This document shows positions 18,189 to 26,821 of a DNA stretch of 64,000 nt, piece after piece; position 1 is the first letter of the stretch; each line of letters opens with the position of its first letter. Made by a program: the position numbers and the translations under genes. Where the stretch lies: positions 42,271-106,270 of the forward strand of contig LJCW01000043.1 in NCBI GenBank assembly GCA_001298555.1, in the 5' to 3' direction. Under the pieces are notes generated by a model, which worked only from the letters and a program-made list of their open reading frames with translations, was not told the origin of the DNA and did no database searches. This DNA comes from Actinobacteria bacterium OV450. GTDB taxonomy: Bacteria; Actinomycetota; Actinomycetes; Streptomycetales; Streptomycetaceae.

Positions 18189-18253
18189 TTCGTAATGGCG
18201 CGGATCCTCCGAGAGCGGCACCCACGGATTGGGCGACCCCACGTCCGTACAGG

Positions 18254-19627
18254 TCAGACGGCGTGCGTATCCGCGACCGACAGGGCCTCGTCGAGGATCC
18301 TGAGGCCCTTGGCCACGTCCTCGGGGCCGACGTTGCAGGGCGGTGCGACGTGGATGCGGTTGCCGGCGGTCAGCGGCCACAGCCCGCCCTTCTTGCAGGC
18401 GGCACCGAATGCGGCCATCGGCGCGTTGTCCGCCCCGGAGGCGTTGTACGGCACGAGCGGCTCGCGCGTGCGCCGGTCCCGTACGAGCTCCAGGGCCCAG
18501 AACGTGCCCAGACCGCGGACCTCCCCGACCGAGGGGTGCCTCTCGGCGAGGGCGCGCAGGCCGGGGCCCAGCAGCTCCGCGCCGGTGCGGGCGGACTGCT
18601 CGACGATGCCCTCCTCCTCCATGACGTTGATCGTCGCCACGGCGGCGGCGCAGGCCAGGACGTGACCGGAGTACGTCAGCCCGCCCGGGTAGGGCCGGCG
18701 GGCGAAGGTCTCCGCGATGGCGGCCGAGATGGCGACCCCGCCGAGCGGGACGTAACCGCTGGTCACGCCCTTGGCGAAGCAGATCAGGTCGGGGGTGACG
18801 CCCCAGTGCTCGGAGGCGAACCACCGTCCGGTGCGGCCGAAGCCGACCATGATCTCGTCGAGGATGAAGACGATCCCGAAGCGGTCGCAGAGCTCGCGGA
18901 CGCCCGCGAGGTAGCCGTCGGGGTGGACGAGCACGCCCGGAGCGCCGCCGACGGTCTCCAGGATGATCGCGGCGATGGACTGCGGGCCCTCGAAGACGAT
19001 GGTGTCCTCGAGGTGGCGCAGGGCGCGTTCGCACTCCTCGGCCTCCGTGGCCGCGTAGAAGGGCGAGCGGTAGGCGAAGGGCCCCCAGAAGTGCACGACG
19101 CCGGCGGTCGCGCTGTCGTTGCCGAAGCGGCGGGCGTCACCGGTCAGGTTGATCGCGGTGGACGTCGCCCCGTGGTACGAGCGGTACGCGGACATCACCT
19201 TGGGCCGGCCGGTGTGCAGCCGGGCCATCCGTACGGCGTTCTCGACGGCCTCGGCGCCCGCGTTGGTGAAGAAGATCTTGTCGAGGTCGCCGGGGGTGCG
19301 CTCGGCGATCAGCCGGGCCGCCTCCGAGCGGACGTCGACGGCGAAGCCGGGCGCGACGGTGCAGAGCCTGGCCGCCTGCTCCTGGACGGCCGCCGTCACC
19401 TTGGGGTGCTGGTAGCCGATGTTCGTGTAGACGAGGGCGCTGGAGAAGTCGAGGTAGCGGTTGCCCTGGTAGTCCCAGAAGTACGAGCCCTCGGCCCCGG
19501 CCACGGCGAGCGGGTCGATGAGCTCCTGCGCGGACCAGGAGTGGAAGACATGCTTGCAGTCGGCGTCTTTCACGGCGGCGAGCGCGTCGGCGGCTTCAGC
19601 GTTCATGTCCTGAGCGTAGTTGTCCAT
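18254..19627 (-). CDS. Class III (omega) aminotransferase
   Basis: 457-aa PLP enzyme of fold type I, subgroup II. The PLP-lysine lies in FAKGVTSGY (about residue 286), the cofactor aspartate in ILDEIMVGFGRTG (about 256), and the glycine-rich phosphate contact in TNAGAEAVENAVRMAR. Relatives use beta-alanine, taurine, GABA or 3-aminoisobutyrate as amino donors with pyruvate or 2-oxoglutarate, and the exact substrate is not visible. ATG 19627 follows GGAGT at 8 bp. It lies 230 bp upstream of uricase on the same strand, compatible with a nitrogen-salvage role (beta-amino acids from pyrimidine breakdown), which is inference. Confidence 0.88.
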   Translation of the reverse strand: MDNYAQDMNAEAADALAAVKDADCKHVFHSWSAQELIDPLAVAGAEGSYFWDYQGNRYLDFSSALVYTNIGYQHPKVTAAVQEQAARLCTVAPGFAVDVRSEAARLIAERTPGDLDKIFFTNAGAEAVENAVRMARLHTGRPKVMSAYRSYHGATSTAINLTGDARRFGNDSATAGVVHFWGPFAYRSPFYAATEAEECERALRHLEDTIVFEGPQSIAAIILETVGGAPGVLVHPDGYLAGVRELCDRFGIVFILDEIMVGFGRTGRWFASEHWGVTPDLICFAKGVTSGYVPLGGVAISAAIAETFARRPYPGGLTYSGHVLACAAAVATINVMEEEGIVEQSARTGAELLGPGLRALAERHPSVGEVRGLGTFWALELVRDRRTREPLVPYNASGADNAPMAAFGAACKKGGLWPLTAGNRIHVAPPCNVGPEDVAKGLRILDEALSVADTHAV

Positions 19628-19702
19628 GATGTGGACTCCGGGGAGGGCCGTCCGGCTAACGTTGCGTCGTGCACTGACGATCACGACACGAGGACGTGAC
19701 AG

Positions 19703-20599
19703 GTGAGCGAGCAGGACACCCTGGCCCGGAGGTTCGAGGAGCACCGGCCGCATCTGCGGGCCGTGGCCTACCGGATGCTGGGCTCGCTGAGCGAGTCCGA
19801 GGACGCCGTGCAGGAGGCGTGGCTGAAGCTGAGCCGCTCGGACGTCGCCTCCGTGGGGAACCTGGGCGGCTGGCTCACGACGGTGGTCGGCCGGGTGTGC
19901 CTCGACATGCTGCGGTCGCGCACCTCACGGCGCGAGGACCCGCTGTACGACCAGGAGGGGTACGTCCGGCTCCCCGACCCGGTCGTCACCGGGCCCGCCG
20001 GCGTCGATCCGGAGCACGAGGTGCTCGTCGCCGACTCCGTGGGCATCGCCCTGCTGGTCGTCCTGGGGGCGCTGGGCCCCGCCGAGCGGCTCGCCTTCGT
20101 CCTGCACGACCTCTTCGCCGTCCCTTTCGACGAGATCGCCCCGGTCCTCGGCCGTACCGCCGCCTCCACCCGGCAGCTCGCCAGCCGTGCCCGCCGCCGG
20201 GTCCAGGAGGCCGCGCCCACCCCCGACGCCGACCTGGTGCGCACCCGCGAGGTCGTCGACGCGTTCCTCAGCGCCGCGCGCGGCGGTGACCTCGATGCGC
20301 TCGTCGACCTCCTGGACCCCGAGATCATCGCCCGCTCCGACGGCGGCGCGCTGCGCCCCAGCGCCGTCCGGCGCGGGGCGACACAGGTCGCCTCGCAGGC
20401 GATCACCTTCGCCCGGTTCGCCGCGGCGGCCCGTCCGGTGCTCGTCAACGGCCTTCCGGGTGTGCTCGCGCTGGCCGAGGGCAAGCCCCTGTCGGTCATG
20501 GCGTTCACCGTCAAGGACGGGAAGGTCGTCGCGCTCGACATCCTCACCGACCCCGAGCGCCTCGCGCGGATCGACCTGGAGGGGGTCCTGGGCGACTGA
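19703..20599 (+). CDS. ECF41-type RNA polymerase sigma factor (SigJ-like)
   Basis: 298 aa. Sigma2 (about 10-75, AYRMLGSLSESEDAVQEAWLK), a linker with LPDPVV equivalent to the ECF41 WLPEP motif, sigma4 (about 112-165), then a C-terminal SnoaL-like extension (about 175-298) ending in TDPERL. In this family the extension acts as a built-in activator/inhibitor in place of an anti-sigma factor. GTG 19703 is preceded by GAGG. ECF41 genes usually sit beside their single target, an oxidoreductase or carboxymuconolactone decarboxylase. None is adjacent here. Confidence 0.92.
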   Translation: MSEQDTLARRFEEHRPHLRAVAYRMLGSLSESEDAVQEAWLKLSRSDVASVGNLGGWLTTVVGRVCLDMLRSRTSRREDPLYDQEGYVRLPDPVVTGPAGVDPEHEVLVADSVGIALLVVLGALGPAERLAFVLHDLFAVPFDEIAPVLGRTAASTRQLASRARRRVQEAAPTPDADLVRTREVVDAFLSAARGGDLDALVDLLDPEIIARSDGGALRPSAVRRGATQVASQAITFARFAAAARPVLVNGLPGVLALAEGKPLSVMAFTVKDGKVVALDILTDPERLARIDLEGVLGD

Positions 20600-20919
20600 C
20601 CCGGGAACCCTTGCGCATCCCGGGCGGCTTGGGCAGGATCTGGTTCCTGTTCAGCCGCCCGGTCGTGCGAACCGCGACCGGCCCGGCACTGCAAGGGCGG
20701 GGAACGCCACCGCGAGGCCGCCCGCGCTCCGACGCGCCGGCCACCGCCACGCTCCCGCCCCTCCCGGTCCTCCCGGTCCCGATCCCCCCCGGTTCCCCTC
20801 CCCACGTCGCCTCCCCGCCTCCCCTCCTCCGCCCGGCGCGTCAGGTCACACGGCACGGGCGTCGCGGCGAACGCCCGCGCAGTCGGCCCGCTGGTACCCG
20901 TCCCCGGAAAGACGTGATC
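20600..20919. other. 320-bp gene-free spacer with a long pyrimidine-rich tract
   Basis: No convincing gene. A short CCCGGG hairpin follows the sigma factor gene. From about 20748 to 20834 the plus strand is almost pure C/T with many CCC runs (GGG runs on the other strand). A G-quadruplex could form, and the permease promoter is presumably downstream of it. Confidence 0.6.
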
Positions 20920-22422
20920 GTGAGCAAGAACTCTGGCGCCGGAGGGAGTCTGCGGGCGGACGCGCTGGGCACGTTCGACTCCGTCGTGATGGCCGTGGCG
21001 GGCTGCGGCCCGGCCCACACCATCGCTGGCACGTTCCCCGCGCTGATAGCCGCCGTCGGCGTCGCCGGCCCGGCCGTCCTGCTGTACTGCGCGCTCCCCG
21101 TCGCCGGCATCGCCCTCGCCTTCCGCCACCTGGGCCGGCTCGACCCCGGCGCGGGCGCCGCGTACGGCTGGGTGGGCCGCTCGCTGCACCCCTTCCTCGG
21201 CTTCCTCAGCGGCTGGGCGCTCGTCGTCTGCGCCACCGTGTTCATGGCCTCGGCCACGCGCCCGGCCGGCGCCGCGACGCTGTCCCTGTTCGGGACCGGG
21301 CCGGCCGGGCACACCGCCCTGGCCACGGCCGTCGGGGCGGGCTGGTTCCTGCTCATGGCCGGCGTGGTGATGTACGGCGTCCGCATCAGCGCCCGCGCCC
21401 AGAGCGTCATCACCGGCGTGCAGCTCGTCCTGCTCGTCGCCTTTGCCGTCGCCGCCCTGTCGCAGGACGGCAACGTGGCCGAATTCTCACCCTCCTGGTT
21501 CGGTTTCGGTCACTTCGACGGCCAACACCACTTCATGACCGGCGCGTTGATCGCCGTCTTCGCCTACTGGGGCTGGGACGTGACCGGCAACCTCGGCGAG
21601 GAGACCCGCGGCGGCCGCCCCGGCCCGGGGCCGGGCGGGGTGATCGGCATCGTGGCGTGCTCCGCGCTGTTCGTCGTCTTCGCCCTCTGCGTCAACATCC
21701 TCGTCGGCACCGACGTCGTACGGCAGAACCCCGACTCCTTCCTCACCGTCCTCGGCGATGCGGTCTGGCCGGGCCGGGGCGGCCGGCTGCTCGTCCTCGC
21801 GGTACTGCTCTCCACCGTCGCCACACTGCAGACCACGCTGATCCAGGCCACCCGCACCCTGTTCGCCATGGGCCGGGACCGCACCCTCCATCCGGCGTTC
21901 GGCCGCGTCCACCCCCGACGGCGGACGCCGTGGACGGCCACCCTGGTGGTGGCGTGCGTGGCGCTCGCTTGCACCGTCGCCGCCGGGTCGGTGCCCGGCA
22001 GCGGCTCCGGGGCGCTGCTGCTCGCCGACGCGGTCAGCGGCACGGGACTCCTGATCTGCTTCTACTACGGCCTCACCGCGTTCTGCGCCGTCGTCGTCCA
22101 CCGCCGGGAGCTGTTCTCGTCCGTACGGAACCTGCTCCTCGTCGGCCTGTGGCCGCTGGGCGGCGGGCTGTTCATGGTGTGGATCCTCGTACGGTCGGTG
22201 ACCCAGCTGAACGGCCTCGCGCTCGGCATAGGCCTCGGCGGCCTCGGGCTCGGCATCCTGCCGATGCTGCGTTCCCGGCGGCACGCCCCCGCGTACCACC
22301 GGCGGGTCCCGCTGGATCCGGGGCGGGCCCGCGCCGTCGACGCCGCGTACGGGGGCACCGGCCTCGACCCCGCCTCCAGGGGCGGCTGCGGCGGGAACGG
22401 GGAACTGCTGACCGACTTCTGA
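20920..22422 (+). CDS. APC-family amino acid permease
   Basis: 500 aa with about 12 membrane helices. The first helix region FDSVVMAVAGCGPAHTIAGTFPALI and the helix-6 region FAYWGWDVTGNLGEETR match the APC superfamily (YfnA/cationic amino acid type). It imports an amino acid or amine by proton coupling; the substrate is not inferable. The frame is open from 20611, but GTG 20920 is chosen because of GGAAAG 8 bp upstream and because it starts just before helix 1. The C-terminus is a long hydrophilic Gly-rich tail. Probably co-transcribed with the next gene (27-bp gap). Confidence 0.88.
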   Translation: MSKNSGAGGSLRADALGTFDSVVMAVAGCGPAHTIAGTFPALIAAVGVAGPAVLLYCALPVAGIALAFRHLGRLDPGAGAAYGWVGRSLHPFLGFLSGWALVVCATVFMASATRPAGAATLSLFGTGPAGHTALATAVGAGWFLLMAGVVMYGVRISARAQSVITGVQLVLLVAFAVAALSQDGNVAEFSPSWFGFGHFDGQHHFMTGALIAVFAYWGWDVTGNLGEETRGGRPGPGPGGVIGIVACSALFVVFALCVNILVGTDVVRQNPDSFLTVLGDAVWPGRGGRLLVLAVLLSTVATLQTTLIQATRTLFAMGRDRTLHPAFGRVHPRRRTPWTATLVVACVALACTVAAGSVPGSGSGALLLADAVSGTGLLICFYYGLTAFCAVVVHRRELFSSVRNLLLVGLWPLGGGLFMVWILVRSVTQLNGLALGIGLGGLGLGILPMLRSRRHAPAYHRRVPLDPGRARAVDAAYGGTGLDPASRGGCGGNGELLTDF

Positions 22423-22449
22423 TCCGATGTTCCGAGGAGGGGGTCCCGC

Positions 22450-23427
22450 ATGGTCATGGCCTGGAAACGCCGCCGTTCCGCCGCGGCGCCGCACTATGAC
22501 CCGGCCTTCGGCGACAAGGCCCTCTCGGAGGCCTGCCAGGACGTCGCCGCCGGCCGCTGGCAGGGTCCGCGCGACCTGCTCGCCGCCGGCGACCCCCACG
22601 ACTGGGACCGGCGCAGCCACCGCATCCGGCTCCTGGCGAACGCCGCCGCGGACCGGCGGGTCGCGGAGGCCTGGCAGTCCGCCGAACCGCACAGCGCCGA
22701 CGCGGTCGTGCTGCGCGCGGACATCGAGGTCATGCGGATGTTCGCGGTCGCCCGCCGCGGGACGATGCCGGCCGCGAACCGCCTCGACTGGACGGCCCGG
22801 ATCTGCCTGCACGCCGCCGACGCGGCCCCCGACGACCCCCATCCATGGGTCTCCCTGGTGACCCTGGCCCGGCTGTACGAGGGCGGACACGCCGAGACGG
22901 GCCGGTGGTGGCAGGAGCTCTGCGCCCGCGACCCGCACCACCGGGAGGCGCACCACCAGGGGCTGCGCTACATGTCCGCCCGCTGGCACGGCTCGCACGG
23001 CCGGGCGTCCACCTTCGCCCGGGAGCGTGCGGCCGCCGCCCCGCTGGGCTCGCCCCTCGCGGTCCTGCCGCAGGTGGCGCGGGCGGAGCAGTACCGGCAC
23101 CGGGCGGAGCGGGAGGGCCCGGGCCGCCTGGACCTGCTGCACCACTGGAACGGCGACGCCGAACTGTGGGACCTGCGTACGACGATGGAGCGCTGGATCG
23201 GATTCCGTATGGCCGTCCAGGCCCAGGACGTGGCCGACCTCAACCACCTGGCCCACGCCCTGGTCCACGCCGGACTGCTCACGGAGGCGGCCACGGTGTT
23301 CGAACTCCTGGACGGCCGGGCCACCCGGGTCCCCTGGTCGTACACGGGCGACCCCGAACAGCAGTACACGCGCTGGCGTACGCGCGCCGCAGCGGCGGGA
23401 ACGCCCGTCCGCAGCCGGAACAGTTGA
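22450..23427 (+). CDS. TPR-like helical protein of unknown function
   Basis: 325 aa, all-helical in appearance with repeated A/L/W patterns (for example ACQDVAAGRWQGPRDLLAAG, VVLRADIEVMRMFAVARRG, LVTLARLYEGGHAETGRWW) that look like tetratricopeptide-type repeats. No catalytic motif, signal peptide or membrane helix. ATG 22450 follows GGAGGGGG, and a second ATG two codons later is possible. Similar streptomycete proteins are uncharacterised. It probably shares a transcript with the upstream permease. Confidence 0.7.
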   Translation: MVMAWKRRRSAAAPHYDPAFGDKALSEACQDVAAGRWQGPRDLLAAGDPHDWDRRSHRIRLLANAAADRRVAEAWQSAEPHSADAVVLRADIEVMRMFAVARRGTMPAANRLDWTARICLHAADAAPDDPHPWVSLVTLARLYEGGHAETGRWWQELCARDPHHREAHHQGLRYMSARWHGSHGRASTFARERAAAAPLGSPLAVLPQVARAEQYRHRAEREGPGRLDLLHHWNGDAELWDLRTTMERWIGFRMAVQAQDVADLNHLAHALVHAGLLTEAATVFELLDGRATRVPWSYTGDPEQQYTRWRTRAAAAGTPVRSRNS

Positions 23428-23456
23428 GTGCCTGCCCTGACCGCTTGCCCCGGACG

Positions 23457-24383
23457 TCAGTGGCGGAGCGTGCTGTCGACGTCCTCCATGAAGCTCAGCA
23501 TCCGGGCGTTGACGACGTCCGGGTGGTCGATCTGCGGTCCGTGGCCGGTCGCGCCGACGATCTCGGCGCGGGCCCCGGTGACCAGGCGCGGCACCCGCTC
23601 CAGTTGCCGTCGCGGGTGCACCAGCAGGCTGCGCTTGCCCATGATCACGTAGAGCGGGGTGCGGATGGAGCGCAGCGCGTCCTCGGTCAGCGGCCGCGGG
23701 GCGGGGCGGCGTATCCGGAAGGCCCGGGCGCCCGCGTGGATCCAGGTGCGCATCTCGGGCACGACGAGGACGGGCTGCTCCAGCCAGGCGGCGAGCCGCG
23801 GACGCAGCGCCTTGGGTGCGAACGAGGCGAAGAGGCTCACGAAGACCCACGCGAAGAAGCGCAGGCCCACCTTCTCCAGGCCGCCCGGGTCGAGGGCGGT
23901 GACGGAGGCGAGCCGCCCGGGCCGCAGGTGCGCCTGGTTGAGCACCAGCCAGCCGCCGTAGGACGAGCCGACGAGGTGGACCCGGTCGAGACCGAGCGCG
24001 TCGAGGGCCTCGTCCATCCACTGCGCGGCCCGCTCGGGCTGCCACATCGGCTCGCGGTGGACGCTGCGCCCGGCGTCGCCGGGGGTGTCGAGCGCGTAGA
24101 CGGGCCGGTCGGCGCTGAGCGCGGGGGTGTTGGGGTACCACATCGCCGAGCAGTAGCCCGCGCCGTGGATCAGGACCACCGGGGTGCGGGACTCGGCGGC
24201 CGGGTCCGCGGGGCCGTACCGGTAGACGTGCGTGGTGCCGAAGCTCGTCTCGACGTCCGTCTCGGAGCGGAGGGGCGCACCCATCGCGTAGAGGACGTCG
24301 GAGGCGGCGAAGTAGCGGTCGCGCAGGGTGTCGTTGACGTAGCGGCCGACGTCGCGGCGCACGCGGGTCGTGGTCTCGGGCAC
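23457..24383 (-). CDS. Alpha/beta-fold hydrolase
   Basis: 308 aa with the classic order: oxyanion-region VVLIHGAGYCSAMW, nucleophile elbow VGSSYGGW (Ser, about residue 145), and a late GATGHGPQIDHPD carrying the catalytic His. Family members hydrolyse esters, epoxides or C-C bonds; the substrate is unknown. GTG 24383 has GGAGG 6 bp upstream. It is divergent from a TetR gene with palindromic operators in the shared promoter, so it is probably the repressor's target. Confidence 0.88.
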   Translation of the reverse strand: MPETTTRVRRDVGRYVNDTLRDRYFAASDVLYAMGAPLRSETDVETSFGTTHVYRYGPADPAAESRTPVVLIHGAGYCSAMWYPNTPALSADRPVYALDTPGDAGRSVHREPMWQPERAAQWMDEALDALGLDRVHLVGSSYGGWLVLNQAHLRPGRLASVTALDPGGLEKVGLRFFAWVFVSLFASFAPKALRPRLAAWLEQPVLVVPEMRTWIHAGARAFRIRRPAPRPLTEDALRSIRTPLYVIMGKRSLLVHPRRQLERVPRLVTGARAEIVGATGHGPQIDHPDVVNARMLSFMEDVDSTLRH

Positions 24384-24420
24384 GGGGCACCTCCGGGAAG
24401 ATCCGTTCTTCGTGATACGA

Positions 24421-24450
24421 CCGTACCATAATGGTGGTACGGCGGTACCA
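24421..24450. promoter_or_regulatory. Overlapping palindromes, likely TetR operator
   Basis: CCGTACCA(24421-24428)-6 bp-TGGTACGG(24435-24442) overlaps TGGTAC(24435-24440)-4 bp-GTACCA(24445-24450). Both are perfect, and they lie in the divergent promoter between the hydrolase and the TetR gene, the usual place for autoregulatory TetR binding. Confidence 0.75.
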
Positions 24451-24517
24451 TGAAGGGGCCGTGAAGAGACCCGGGAAGGCCGGGCGGCGAACGCGGCCGA
24501 CGGGCGGAGACACCGGC

Positions 24518-25132
24518 ATGCCAAAGCGCGTGGACCACGAGGAACGACGCGCCCAGATCGCCGACGCACTCATCCGGGTGGCGGGGCGACGGGGACTGCA
24601 CGCCGTCGGCATGCGCGACGTGGCGGCGGAGGCGGGGGTGTCGCTCCGGCTGGTCCAGTACTACTTCGAGACCAAGGAGAAGCTGCTCTTCTACGGGCTC
24701 CAGCACCTGACGGACCGCTTCACCGCACGAGTCGGCGCCCGCCTCGCCGCCGCCGGAGCGGACCCCGGACCGCGCGCGACCGTCGAAGCGCTGCTGCTGG
24801 CCTCCCTCCCCACCGACGACGAGGGCCGCACCTTCCACCTGCTCTACAGCTCCTACTCGATCCTTTCGGTGACCGACGAGGCGCTCGCGGCCCAGCCCTT
24901 CATCGACAAACCCGACGCCGCGGAGAACGCGGTGACGGGCCTGCTCGAACGGGCCCGGGCCCAAGGCCTGGCCGACCCGGCGATCGCCCCGCGCACGGAG
25001 GCGATCAGCCTGCTCGCGATGACGGCGACCCTGGGCACCAGCATCCTGGTGGGCCAGCGCACCCCGGAGTCGGCCATCGCGGTGCTCCACCACCACCTGG
25101 ACCGCATCTTCTCGCCCCCGGAGCACACCTGA
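24518..25132 (+). CDS. TetR/AcrR family transcriptional regulator
   Basis: 204 aa. The N-terminal HTH (residues about 10-55: GLHAVGMRDVAAEAGVSLRL followed by VQYYFETKEKLL) is clear, and the C-terminal ligand domain is generic. ATG 24518 has GGAGA 8 bp upstream; the frame is open from 24431, but earlier starts would lie within the operator. It probably represses itself and the divergent hydrolase through the operator at 24421-24450. Ligand unknown. Confidence 0.9.
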   Translation: MPKRVDHEERRAQIADALIRVAGRRGLHAVGMRDVAAEAGVSLRLVQYYFETKEKLLFYGLQHLTDRFTARVGARLAAAGADPGPRATVEALLLASLPTDDEGRTFHLLYSSYSILSVTDEALAAQPFIDKPDAAENAVTGLLERARAQGLADPAIAPRTEAISLLAMTATLGTSILVGQRTPESAIAVLHHHLDRIFSPPEHT

Positions 25133-25329
25133 TCGCACCGCCTCCGGTGGCCGGCGAGCCGGAGGGCGAGGTGGTCCCCGTCGGCGTGGAACGCCCGGGC
25201 GAAGAGCCCGAGGGCAGCGAACACCCCGCCCGGCAGCACCAGTCCAGCCCTGCGATGGCCTGTACGGGAGGGGCGATCGCGGCGAGCGCGGGCCCGGGGG
25301 GCCGCTCCCTGTGTCCGGAGATGCTCCCG

Positions 25330-26607
25330 TCAGGAGGCGGAAGTGGGCCTCGTCCAGCACTCCAGGTCGCTGAGGGCCTTGGTGAAGTCACCGAGCATCG
25401 GACGCAGGTGGTCCCTGTCGAGCGGGACGAGGCCGTCGGTGTGGGCGCCGCCCGGCACCGTGACGTAGCGGTGCAGGCCGGCGCGTCCGGCGTCGGCGAC
25501 CATGCGGTGGTAGGCGTCGCCGAAGGCGGCCGGCGGGGTGAGGGCGTCGAGGCTGCCCTGGATGCTGATGAGCGGGCGGCGGATGTTGCCGGTGAGCGAG
25601 ATCCGCTCCACCGCCTCGTGCACGGCCCGGGGGCGGGAGGCGAAGTCGTAGTCGGTGTCGCAGCCGGCCCCGGTGCCTGCCGGACAGAGCGGGGTACCTG
25701 CCTGGGTGGGCCCGTCGTAGTCGGGGTCGAGTTCCTCGCGGATCACCCGCTGGAGGAGGTCCCACTGGTTGGAGTAGTGCCAGCCCCACTGGGGTTCGGA
25801 GCCCTTGGGATAGCCGGCGGCGAGGATGGCGGCCTGGGCGCTCCGGTCGCCCTTGTCATAGCGGGGGTAGGCGCGCAGCGCGGGAGGGAGGGTGGCGAGG
25901 AGGCCTCCCTCGGGAGTGAAGGTGAGGGCGTTCCAGTCGAGGCCGCCGGTGTAGAGGTCGGGACGGTGTTCGAGTTGCCAGCGGACGAGGTAGCCGCCCG
26001 CGGAGAGGCCGGCCGCGTAGGTGAAGCGCGGGCTGCGGCCGTAGTGCCGGCCGGCCACCTGCTGGGCGGCGACGGTCAGTTCGGTGACCCGGTGGTGCCA
26101 TTCCAGGATGGCGTCGCCGGGGCGGTCCCCGTCCTTGTAGATCTCGGTGCCGGTGTTGCCCTTGTCGGTGGCGGCGTAGGCGTAGCCCTTGGCGAGGACC
26201 TGGTCGCTGATGATCCGGTCGTTGGCGTACTGCTCGCGCAGTCCCGGCGGTCCCGCGACGACGAGTCCGCCGTTCCAGTGGTCGGGCAGCCGTATGACGA
26301 ACTGGCTGTCGTGGTTCCAGTGGTGGTTGGTGTTGGTGGTGGAGGTGTCGGGGAAGTAGCCGTCGATCTGGACGCCGGGGACGCCTGACGGGGTCGTGGT
26401 CCCGGGAGCCTCCAGGCCCGCCCAGTCGTCCGGATCCGTGTGCCCGGTGAGCCGGGTGCCCGTGGTGGTCAGGTCGGTGAGACGGGCCGAGACGGTGTAC
26501 TCGGCGCCGGGGACCTTCGTGTCGGCGGGACCCGTCCGGGCCGCCGCCGGGGCGGTCAGGACGGTTGCCATCAGCAGGGGTGCGATGGCGAGGGAGCGCA
26601 GCTGCAT
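25330..26607 (-). CDS. Secreted alpha/beta hydrolase, tannase/esterase-like
   Basis: 425 aa with a Sec signal peptide (MQLRSLAIAPLLMATVLTA, cleavage near PAAA). The catalytic triad can be placed: Ser in AAGLSAGGYL (about residue 195), Asp in GSLDALTPP (about 350) and His in GGAHTDG (about 390). The region around GYAYAATDKGNTG resembles tannase/feruloyl esterase and oligohydroxybutyrate hydrolase relatives, so an exported esterase is likely. The exact substrate is unknown. ATG 26607 follows GAGGA. It is divergent from a two-component system that may control it. Confidence 0.78.
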   Translation of the reverse strand: MQLRSLAIAPLLMATVLTAPAAARTGPADTKVPGAEYTVSARLTDLTTTGTRLTGHTDPDDWAGLEAPGTTTPSGVPGVQIDGYFPDTSTTNTNHHWNHDSQFVIRLPDHWNGGLVVAGPPGLREQYANDRIISDQVLAKGYAYAATDKGNTGTEIYKDGDRPGDAILEWHHRVTELTVAAQQVAGRHYGRSPRFTYAAGLSAGGYLVRWQLEHRPDLYTGGLDWNALTFTPEGGLLATLPPALRAYPRYDKGDRSAQAAILAAGYPKGSEPQWGWHYSNQWDLLQRVIREELDPDYDGPTQAGTPLCPAGTGAGCDTDYDFASRPRAVHEAVERISLTGNIRRPLISIQGSLDALTPPAAFGDAYHRMVADAGRAGLHRYVTVPGGAHTDGLVPLDRDHLRPMLGDFTKALSDLECWTRPTSAS

Positions 26608-26821
26608 GAGTCCTCATCTCGTGCGGTGGTGACGCCGAGGAATCTAGGAATCGCAGGTCATCGTGGGTAAGTACGCAGCGGCAGGGGAGTGCGGGACCGG
26701 AGGGCACATGACCTTCGGCCACACTGCGCACCCCGCCGCCCGCGTGGGGCGGACGGGCCCGTGCACCTGCGTACGCTGCTGGGACCGCGCGTGTGCACGG
26801 TGTTCCCGAGGAGGTCGTCCG

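Noticed and set aside
25141..25165. Terminator between the TetR and secreted hydrolase genes
   Set aside because: Only a 7-bp stem with an 11-nt loop; too weak to call with confidence.
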